A stretch of 36,672 nt of DNA. Origin: Casimicrobiaceae bacterium (lineage in GTDB: Bacteria > Pseudomonadota > Gammaproteobacteria > Burkholderiales > Casimicrobiaceae). A model generated the notes under the pieces. The model made no database searches. It had not been told where the DNA came from and worked only from the letters and a program-made list of their open reading frames with translations. Shown piece by piece: positions 30,557 to 36,672 of the stretch. Positions within the stretch are counted from its first letter, which is position 1, and each line of letters opens with the position of its first letter. The position numbers and the translations under genes were made by a program. The stretch lies in contig JANWWI010000027.1 in NCBI GenBank assembly GCA_025056355.1, positions 1 to 36,672 of the forward strand, in the 5' to 3' direction.

Positions 30557-33382
30557 ATGCCCAACGCTTCGAATCGCCCTGACCGTTATCCCGTCAACCT
30601 TCCGGATACGCCTTTTCCGATGCGCGCGGATCTGGCGCGGCGTGAACCAGGGTGGGTTGCTCAGTGGGCCGAACGAAAGCTCTACGAGGCCATCCGCCGT
30701 CGTGCCAAGGGGCGGCCGCTTTGGGTCTTGCACGACGGTCCACCCTATGCCAACGGGGACATTCACATCGGCCACGCCGTCAACAAGATCCTCAAGGACA
30801 TCGTGGTCAAAAGCCGCCTGATGGCGGGCTTTGATGCGCGCTATGTGCCAGGCTGGGACTGCCATGGCATGCCGATTGAAATCCAGATTGAGAAACGCTA
30901 CGGCAGGCATCTTCCGCCGCTTGAGGTGCAAGCGAGGTGCCGCGCCTACGCGGCCGAACAAATCGAGCGGCAGAAGCGCGACTTCATGCGACTCGGCGTC
31001 CTTGCCGATTGGGATCATCCCTACACCACGATGGCCCCGCGCACCGAAGCCGATGAAATTCGCGCGCTGCGAAAGATTTTCGATGCGGGCTTTGTCTTTC
31101 GCGGCTTGAAGCCCGTCAACTGGTGCTTCGACTGCGGCTCGGCGCTTGCCGAGGCCGAGGTTGAATACCTCGACCGAACCGATCTGGCAATCGACGTGGC
31201 CTTCGCCTGCGCTGAGCCCGAACGCCTCGCCGCGGCATTTGGGCTTGCGCGTTTGCCCGCCGAGCCGGCCTTTGCGGTCATCTGGACCACCACACCGTGG
31301 ACGCTGCCCGGAAACCAAGCGCTCAACCTGCATCCAGAGTATGAGTATGCGCTCGTGCGCACCGACGACCGTGATCATCCGTTGCTCGTGCTGGCAAGCG
31401 AGCGCGTGAATGCATGTCTGGCCGCTTGGAGCATGCGTGGCGAGACGATAGCCACATGTCGCGGCCGTGCCCTCGAGCGCATCGCCTTTCGCCATCCGTT
31501 CTACGAGCGCGTCAGTCCGGTCTTTCTTGCCACCTATGTAACGCTCGACGCGGGCACCGGCATCGTGCACGCTGCGCCCGCCTACGGCGTGGAGGACTTT
31601 CTCTCCTGCCGTGCCTATGGCTTGCGCGATGAACAGATCCTTTGCCCCGTGCGCGGCGATGGCTTTTTCGAGGACGATCTGCCGCTCTTTGGCGGGCAGT
31701 TGATTTGGGAGGCCAACTCCAACATCGTCGAGCACCTGCGCTCAATCGGCGCGCTTCTCAAAGTCGCAGCCTTCACGCACAGCTACATGCACTGCTGGCG
31801 GCATCGCACGCCGGTCATCTACCGCGCCACCTACCAGTGGTTTGCGGGGATGGATATTCAACCGAAGGACGGCGGACCCACGCTTCGTGAACGAGCGCTG
31901 GCGGCGGTTGAGGCAACCGCGTTCTATCCCGAGTGGGGCAAGGCGCGACTGCGCGCGATGATCGCCCATCGCCCCGACTGGACGCTTTCGCGGCAGCGGC
32001 AGTGGGGCGTGCCCATGGCCTTTTTTCTCCACCGTCGCACGGGTGAGCTGCATCCACGCACGAGCGAGCTGCTCGAAGAGGTTGCGAAGCTGGTCGAGCA
32101 GGGCGGCATCGAAGCGTGGCAGCGGCTCGATCCGGCACAACTGTTGGGTGAGGAGGCGCGCGACTACGTCAAAAGTACCGACACACTCGATGTGTGGTTT
32201 GACTCCGGTACCACGCACGAGACGGTGCTTCGGGGCTCGCACGCCGATCAGAGCCATTTTCCGGCCGATCTGTATCTCGAAGGCTCGGACCAGCATCGCG
32301 GCTGGTTCCACTCAAGCCTGCTGACCAGTTGCATGATCAACGGCGAAGCGCCTTACAAGGCCTTGCTGACGCACGGCTTCGTGGTCGATGGCCAAGGGCG
32401 CAAGATGAGCAAATCACTCGGCAACGTGGTTGCCCCACAACAAGTGGCCGATACCCTGGGCGCCGAAATCCTCCGGCTATGGGTTGCCGCCACAGACTAC
32501 TCGGGCGAACTGGCGCTCTCGGAAGAAATCCTCAAGCGCGTCACCGACACCTACCGCCGGATTCGCAACACGCTGCGCTTCATGCTCGCCAATACCGCGG
32601 ACTTCGATCCGGAGCGCGATCGCGTGCCGCTCGACGAGTGGGTCGAACTCGATCGGTACGCACTGGCGATGACGCGACAACTGGCCGCGCGCTGTGTGCA
32701 GGCCTACGCGCGCTATGACTTCCACGTGGTCATGCAACAGCTCATGAGCTTTTGCGCCGAGGATCTGGGCGCTTTCTACCTCGATGTGCTCAAGGATCGG
32801 CTCTACACGACCGCGCCCAAGAGCCATGCGCGGCGTTCGGCCCAGACGGCCTTGGCCTTGATCGTGAGGCAACTGACCACCCTCATGGCTCCGGTGCTTT
32901 CATTCACGGCCGAAGAGATATGGGCGCTTCTCAATCCGGGCCGCGACATCAGCGAGGCCAGCGTGTTTTTCGAGCGCTATGACGAGCCGCTGCCCGCACC
33001 GACCGATGAGGCCCAGCTCCTTGAGCGCTGGTCGCGTATCCGAAGCGTTCGCGGTGAAGTGACGCGCGCGCTCGAGACATTGCGCGAGCGCGGTCAAATT
33101 GGGTCGAGCCTGCAAGCGCAGGTTCTGATTCGCGCGCCGCGCGCTGAATTTGACGCGCTCGCGAGTTTGGGCGATGAGCTCAAATTCCCCTTGATCGTGT
33201 CTGCAGCGCGGCTGGAGCCTGCCGATACGCTCAGCGTTGAGGCGACCGTTGCCCTCGGGCGCAAATGCGAACGCTGTTGGCACTATCGCGAAGACGTCGG
33301 CACGAACGCCGAACATCCCACCTTGTGCGCCCGTTGCATCTCGAACCTGTTCGGCCCGGGCGAACAGCGCCGCTTCGCATGA
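30557..33382 (+). CDS. ileS: Isoleucyl-tRNA synthetase
   Basis: IleS charges tRNA-Ile in the cytoplasm and edits misactivated valine. The 941-residue protein is a class I synthetase: HIGH at 70-73 in [20 protein letters not shown], the editing (CP1) domain with [20 protein letters not shown] and [25 protein letters not shown], and KMSKS at 616-620 followed by LGN. The C-terminus has the zinc-binding pairs Cys904/Cys907 and Cys924/Cys927 seen in the bacterial eubacterial-type enzyme. Its closest functional neighbours are lspA, whose start overlaps its stop (ATGA), and ispH, the standard proteobacterial arrangement. No strong Shine-Dalgarno is visible just upstream. Confidence 0.97.
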   Translation: MPNASNRPDRYPVNLPDTPFPMRADLARREPGWVAQWAERKLYEAIRRRAKGRPLWVLHDGPPYANGDIHIGHAVNKILKDIVVKSRLMAGFDARYVPGWDCHGMPIEIQIEKRYGRHLPPLEVQARCRAYAAEQIERQKRDFMRLGVLADWDHPYTTMAPRTEADEIRALRKIFDAGFVFRGLKPVNWCFDCGSALAEAEVEYLDRTDLAIDVAFACAEPERLAAAFGLARLPAEPAFAVIWTTTPWTLPGNQALNLHPEYEYALVRTDDRDHPLLVLASERVNACLAAWSMRGETIATCRGRALERIAFRHPFYERVSPVFLATYVTLDAGTGIVHAAPAYGVEDFLSCRAYGLRDEQILCPVRGDGFFEDDLPLFGGQLIWEANSNIVEHLRSIGALLKVAAFTHSYMHCWRHRTPVIYRATYQWFAGMDIQPKDGGPTLRERALAAVEATAFYPEWGKARLRAMIAHRPDWTLSRQRQWGVPMAFFLHRRTGELHPRTSELLEEVAKLVEQGGIEAWQRLDPAQLLGEEARDYVKSTDTLDVWFDSGTTHETVLRGSHADQSHFPADLYLEGSDQHRGWFHSSLLTSCMINGEAPYKALLTHGFVVDGQGRKMSKSLGNVVAPQQVADTLGAEILRLWVAATDYSGELALSEEILKRVTDTYRRIRNTLRFMLANTADFDPERDRVPLDEWVELDRYALAMTRQLAARCVQAYARYDFHVVMQQLMSFCAEDLGAFYLDVLKDRLYTTAPKSHARRSAQTALALIVRQLTTLMAPVLSFTAEEIWALLNPGRDISEASVFFERYDEPLPAPTDEAQLLERWSRIRSVRGEVTRALETLRERGQIGSSLQAQVLIRAPRAEFDALASLGDELKFPLIVSAARLEPADTLSVEATVALGRKCERCWHYREDVGTNAEHPTLCARCISNLFGPGEQRRFA

Positions 33383-33888
33383 ACGCCGTCATACCGCGCA
33401 GTCGGGCGCTGCTTGCCTCAGCGGCAGTTGTGGCGCTCGATCAGCTGAGCAAGGCGGTCGTGCTCGCGCAGCTTTCGCCAGGCCAGCGCATCAACGTGCT
33501 GCCGTTTTTCGATTGGACGCTCGTGTTCAACCCTGGGGCCGCGTTTAGCTTTCTCGCGCAGGCAAGCGGCTGGCAACGCTGGTTTTTTCTTGCCCTGGCA
33601 GCGGCTGTGAGCCTGTGGTGCTGGTGGGCCCTGGGGCGGGAGCGCGACGGGCGAGTGCGGCTCGCGTTAGTCTTGATTTTGGCCGGAGCGGTTGGCAATG
33701 CCATCGATCGGCTCTGGCTTGGGCAAGTCGTCGATTTCATTTTGCTTTATTGGGCACCGTGGAACTTCTACTACCCGGCATTCAACATCGCCGACAGTGC
33801 GATCACCCTCGGTGCGGTGCTGTTGGTGTGGGCGGCGTTGTGGCCACGGGATAATGTGTCGGCTTCGCGCAGATCGGACCTTGCTTGA
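33379..33888 (+). CDS. lspA: Lipoprotein signal peptidase (signal peptidase II)
   Basis: LspA cleaves the signal peptide of diacylglyceryl-modified prolipoproteins in the inner membrane. The 169-residue product has four hydrophobic segments (about 8-28, 68-86, 94-110, 136-155). The family motifs are [36 protein letters not shown] with catalytic Asp119, and FNIADSAI with catalytic Asp139. The start at 33379 overlaps the ileS stop as ATGA, and its stop overlaps the ispH start by one base (TGATG). The length equals the family norm. The C-terminal tail after the last helix is short and basic. Confidence 0.96.
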   Translation: MNAVIPRSRALLASAAVVALDQLSKAVVLAQLSPGQRINVLPFFDWTLVFNPGAAFSFLAQASGWQRWFFLALAAAVSLWCWWALGRERDGRVRLALVLILAGAVGNAIDRLWLGQVVDFILLYWAPWNFYYPAFNIADSAITLGAVLLVWAALWPRDNVSASRRSDLA

Positions 33889-34868
33889 TGAGTCACGCCC
33901 AGCCCCTTCGCTTCGAACCTCACCCGAAAACGGTGCTTCTTGCCAACCCGCGCGGCTTTTGTGCCGGCGTAGATCGGGCGATCGCGATCGTGGAACGAGC
34001 GCTCGACAAATTCGGTCCACCCGTGTACGTGCGCCACGAAGTCGTGCACAACCGTCATGTCGTGGAGCAATTGCGACAGCGCGGCGCCGTGTTTGTTGAA
34101 TCGCTCGATGAAATTCCGACCGCCGCCCAGGGGGCGGTGCTCATCTTTTCCGCGCACGGCGTCTCCAGAGCACTGCGCGCAGAGGCTGCCGCGCGCGGCT
34201 TTCGCGTGTTTGATGCAACGTGTCCGCTCGTCACGAAGGTGCATGTCGAAGTCGCCAAACTGCACCGCGAGGGCTACTCGATCGTCATGATCGGTCACGC
34301 CGGTCATCCCGAGGTCGAGGGGACCATGGGACAGGTGGAGGAGGGCATCTACCTCGTCCAGGACGAGGCGGACGTCGATGCGTTGGCCGGCTCAGGTGCC
34401 ATTCGCGATCCTGAGCGCGTGGCCTACGTGACTCAAACGACGCTTTCGATCGACGACACGGCGCGCATCATCGAGCGGCTCAAGGCCCGCTTTCCTTTCA
34501 TCCGCGGTCCGCGCAAGGACGATATCTGCTACGCCACCACCAATCGGCAGGAGGCGGTCAAGCGGCTTGCCGCAGAGGTCGATGCGGTCATCGTGGTTGG
34601 CTCCCCCACCAGCTCGAACGCCAATCGGCTACGCGAAGTCGCACAGCGAGCAGGCGTTCGCGCGGTGCTCGTTGAAGATGCCTCAAGCATTGATGCCGAG
34701 TGGCTGAGGCCTGCACGGCGAGTCGGCGTCACCGCGGGGGCCTCGACGCCCGAGCAACTCGTCCAGGGCGTGGTCGAGCGCCTCCTGGCGTTGGGTTTCG
34801 AGGCGGTGGAAGATAACCGAGGCGAATCAGAGAATATTGAGTTTCGCCTGCCCGCTGCACTCGCGTAA
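33888..34868 (+). CDS. ispH: IspH, HMBPP reductase
   Basis: IspH is the last enzyme of the MEP isoprenoid pathway; its 4Fe-4S cluster reduces HMBPP to IPP and DMAPP. The three cluster cysteines are present: Cys25 in [16 protein letters not shown], Cys112 in [12 protein letters not shown] and Cys214 in [12 protein letters not shown]. Other landmarks are [43 protein letters not shown] and the substrate-binding [11 protein letters not shown] followed by [15 protein letters not shown]. The true start is ATG 33888 (a preceding in-frame TTG is unnecessary), giving 326 residues. It follows lspA directly; the fkpB gene that separates the two in many gammaproteobacteria is absent. Confidence 0.97.
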   Translation: MSHAQPLRFEPHPKTVLLANPRGFCAGVDRAIAIVERALDKFGPPVYVRHEVVHNRHVVEQLRQRGAVFVESLDEIPTAAQGAVLIFSAHGVSRALRAEAAARGFRVFDATCPLVTKVHVEVAKLHREGYSIVMIGHAGHPEVEGTMGQVEEGIYLVQDEADVDALAGSGAIRDPERVAYVTQTTLSIDDTARIIERLKARFPFIRGPRKDDICYATTNRQEAVKRLAAEVDAVIVVGSPTSSNANRLREVAQRAGVRAVLVEDASSIDAEWLRPARRVGVTAGASTPEQLVQGVVERLLALGFEAVEDNRGESENIEFRLPAALA

Positions 34869-34880
34869 CGCGCGGACGTC

Positions 34881-34929
34881 GGTTTCAAGCCGCCGCCGGT
34901 CAGGCAGCCGAAACCCCAGGGCGCCTTTT
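34881..34929 (+). terminator. Candidate terminator after ispH
   Basis: GGTTTC (34881-34886) pairs with GAAACC (34910-34915); the inner GCCGCC can pair with GGCAGC with one mismatch, and TTTT follows at 34926-34929 after a GGCGCC. The T run is short and displaced, so this is a weak rho-independent terminator at best. It separates the housekeeping operon from the pilin operon. A short AT-rich patch (about 34930-34943) follows and may hold the pilV promoter, though no clear -35/-10 pair was found. Confidence 0.35.
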
Positions 34930-34962
34930 CTACAAACATATTAGCCGCTTTGGTCTGACGAG

Positions 34963-34981
34963 TCCGCCGTCACGGCGGAGG
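34963..34981 (+). promoter_or_regulatory. Hairpin overlapping the pilV Shine-Dalgarno
   Basis: TCCGCCG (34963-34969) pairs perfectly with CGGCGGA (34973-34979), leaving a three-base loop. The 3' arm contains the GGA of the GGAGG (34977-34981) that lies six bases before the pilV ATG. When folded, the ribosome-binding site of pilV would be partly masked, which suggests translational control of the minor pilin operon. Confidence 0.5.
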
Positions 34982-34987
34982 CAAATC

Positions 34988-35518
34988 ATGCGCGCGAGTT
35001 CGGCGTTTACGGGTTCATCGCAGGGCGGCTTTTCACTGCTCGAGGCACTCATCGCGATCGTGATCATCTCGCTCGGGGTTCTCGGCATCGCCGGTTTGCA
35101 ACTCTCGGCCCTTCGCGATACCCAGACGTCGCGCAACGTCACGGCCGCCACAATCCTTGCGCGTGACATGGCCGATCGGCTTAGGACCTCTGCGGTCGCC
35201 GTCAAGAACTTCGACTTCAACATGGTGCCCTCGTCGGTCAACAACTGCGTCGGACCGACGAGCTCCTGTACGGAGATCACGTTTTTCGCGTCCGATTACG
35301 CGGCCTGGCGAGCGCTCGTCGCAAACCGCTTGCCTTCCGGGGAGGGGCGCGTCTGCCGCGATGCCACGCCGGATGACGGCACGCCGGCAGCTCCTGCCTG
35401 TACGGGCGGAAATAACGATCCGCTGGTCGTCAAGGTTTGGTGGTGGGAAAAGGGAAATCAAACCTCCACGCAGGAGCGTTTCGTGATGCCGATGTTCGCC
35501 CGGGATGGGGTGTTGTAA
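34988..35518 (+). CDS. pilV: PilV-type minor pilin
   Basis: PilV is a minor pilin that with PilW, PilX and FimU primes type IV pilus assembly. The 176-residue preprotein has a short leader ending in Gly14, then FSLLEALIAIVIISLGVLGI: prepilin peptidase should cut before Phe15 and the conserved Glu is at mature position 5. The rest of the N-terminal helix (to about residue 55) has the ILARDMADRLR element typical of PilV. The C-terminal globular part contains cysteine pairs (Cys at CVGPTSSC and CRDATPDDG...ACTGG) and a WWWEKG strand. The stop overlaps the pilW start by one base (TAATG). Confidence 0.9.
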   Translation: MRASSAFTGSSQGGFSLLEALIAIVIISLGVLGIAGLQLSALRDTQTSRNVTAATILARDMADRLRTSAVAVKNFDFNMVPSSVNNCVGPTSSCTEITFFASDYAAWRALVANRLPSGEGRVCRDATPDDGTPAAPACTGGNNDPLVVKVWWWEKGNQTSTQERFVMPMFARDGVL

Positions 35519-36465
35519 TGAGTCGAAAAGGCTTTCACTCGATCGCCGGTTTCTCGGGGTTCGCGCGTGCGCGGGGCGTCACGCTGGTGGAGTTACTCGT
35601 TTCGCTTGTCATTGGGTTACTCCTTGTTGCGTTTGTCGGCTCCGCCTACCTCGTCCAAAACGCAAGCGGTCGGACCATGGACGAGTCCGCACGGCTTCAG
35701 GAAACAGCGAGGATTGCGATAAACGTTCTTGAGCGGGTAATCCGTCATGCCGGCTTCGTTGAATACGGGCAGGGACAAGCGCCGCAAAATTTTTGCGGGA
35801 CCGGAGCAACCACCACGGACGATTCTGCGGGGGCGCCCCCGATTCAAGGTCCTTTCATCGAGGGGCGTTCGGGCGGTGGCCATTTCGCAAACAGTGATCG
35901 CCTGATCTTGCGTTTTTACGGGTCCGGCGCTGCAACTCAAGCCGATGGGGATGGCGCGATCCGCGATTGCCGCGGCGTAAGCGTGCCGGGTCAAGCGGTG
36001 GGCAGCAACGCGGTGAACTGGTTTTTTGTGGCCAACGATGCCGACGGCGAGCCGGCCCTCTTTTGTGGGGTAAAAGGTCCCGGGATTGTCGGCCAGGCTG
36101 TTCAGGCGCTCATCCCGGGGGTGGAGTCGTTTCAAGTCCTATTTCTTGAAGCTCCTGCTGGCTCTAATGCCCCGCGTCGGCTCCTTTCAGCCAACGAGGT
36201 CACCGACTGGCGGCGCATCGTGGCCGTGCGGCTGAGCTTGATGATTCGTGGCGATGTTGGGTCACGTTCGGACCTCGACACCGGGCCCAGTCCCGCTCAG
36301 ACCTATTACGACATGTTCGATCCGCACTACACGGTCTACGCGACGGCCGATGCGGGCCGAACGTTCGACCCGAACTTCCTGTCCGACTCGCAACGACGAC
36401 GACTACGTCGCGCATTCACAACGACCATCGAGCTACGCAACTCAACGGCGGCGGTGTGTACATGA
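35518..36465 (+). CDS. pilW: PilW-type minor pilin
   Basis: PilW is a minor pilin of the type IV pilus initiation complex. The 315-residue preprotein has a basic leader of 20 residues ending in Gly20, then VTLVELLVSLVIGLLLVAFV: cleavage before Val21 leaves valine rather than the usual phenylalanine at position 1, with Glu at position 5. The conserved LQETARIAINVLERVIRHAGF, common to PilW, follows the hydrophobic helix. The C-terminal half holds the RIVAVRLSLMIRG strand and ends with FTTTIELRNS, typical of the PilW_C region. I chose ATG 35518 because it overlaps the pilV stop; the upstream in-frame GTG (35437) lies within pilV. Its own stop overlaps the pilX start as ATGA. Confidence 0.9.
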   Translation: MSRKGFHSIAGFSGFARARGVTLVELLVSLVIGLLLVAFVGSAYLVQNASGRTMDESARLQETARIAINVLERVIRHAGFVEYGQGQAPQNFCGTGATTTDDSAGAPPIQGPFIEGRSGGGHFANSDRLILRFYGSGAATQADGDGAIRDCRGVSVPGQAVGSNAVNWFFVANDADGEPALFCGVKGPGIVGQAVQALIPGVESFQVLFLEAPAGSNAPRRLLSANEVTDWRRIVAVRLSLMIRGDVGSRSDLDTGPSPAQTYYDMFDPHYTVYATADAGRTFDPNFLSDSQRRRLRRAFTTTIELRNSTAAVCT

Positions 36466-36672
36466 AATCGCGGTTTCCCTCTCATTCCACGAAAGCGCTC
36501 TCGACCGGGGGTGAGCGTGGCTTTGCCCTTGTGGTCGTTCTGTTGCTGTTGGTTGCCATTGCGACGCTCGGCGTCATGAGCAGCTCGAATGCGTTCTTGC
36601 AGACGCGCATGGCACGTGCCGAGCGCGATTATCAGCTGGCGTACGCCGCGGCGGAATCAACGATCGTCGACG
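36462..36672 (+). CDS. pilX: PilX-type minor pilin (5' part)
   Basis: This is the start of a PilX-like minor pilin; the gene runs off the window after 70 codons. The leader ends in ERG, followed by FALVVVLLLLVAIATLGVMS: the residue at mature position 5 is Val instead of Glu, a deviation known for PilX. The next segment, QTRMARAERDYQLAYAAAES, is the hallmark of the PilX N-terminal family, where the AAES motif ends the first helix. Together with pilV and pilW it forms a coupled operon; pilY1 and pilE would be expected downstream of the window. Confidence 0.85.
   Translation, partial: MKSRFPSHSTKALSTGGERGFALVVVLLLLVAIATLGVMSSSNAFLQTRMARAERDYQLAYAAAESTIVD

Overview
The window is GC-rich chromosomal DNA with every supported gene on the + strand, packed head to tail with many 1-4 base stop/start overlaps. 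The order ribF-ileS-lspA-ispH-pilVWX, an AddAB-type repair operon and an H1-like type VI secretion (T6SS) cluster together suggest a betaproteobacterium or a close relative. I cannot name a genus from the sequence.

Region 1 (1-7617) is the distal half of a T6SS operon: the 3' end of hcp, then tagJ, tssE, tssF, tssG and tssH/clpV. These encode the inner-tube protein, baseplate components and the sheath-recycling ATPase. The order hcp-tagJ-tssEFGH is that of Pseudomonas HSI-I-like clusters. tssA, tssB and tssC are not in view and probably lie upstream.

Region 2 (7639-14931) is an accessory block between tssH and tssK. It holds a patatin-like phospholipase, a short Ser/Thr kinase that ends just after a single membrane segment (PpkA-like but without a periplasmic part), a two-part protein (apparently degenerate NYN/PIN-like N-terminus plus a cold-shock-like C-terminus), vgrG, a HEAT-repeat-like protein, and a small acidic helical/coiled-coil protein. 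This is the least explained and most interesting part of the window.

Region 3 (15129-22141) encodes the membrane complex and a regulator: tssK, tssL with a C-terminal OmpA-like peptidoglycan-binding domain, tssM and tagF. No tssJ lipoprotein gene sits before tssK, its usual place.

Region 4 (22181-29297) is a three-gene, translationally coupled set: a DUF429 protein (predicted RNase H-like fold), an AddB-like Fe-S nuclease and an AddA-like helicase-nuclease, likely acting in double-strand-break repair.

Region 5 (29335-36672) is housekeeping followed by type IV pilus genes: ribF (FMN/FAD synthesis), ileS, lspA (lipoprotein signal peptidase), ispH (isoprenoid synthesis), then minor pilins pilV, pilW and the start of pilX. 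Candidate RNA hairpins lie ahead of ribF, ileS and pilV; the last overlaps the pilV Shine-Dalgarno. No tRNA, rRNA, CRISPR array, insertion sequence or integrase was seen, and no stretch over 300 bases lacks a gene.
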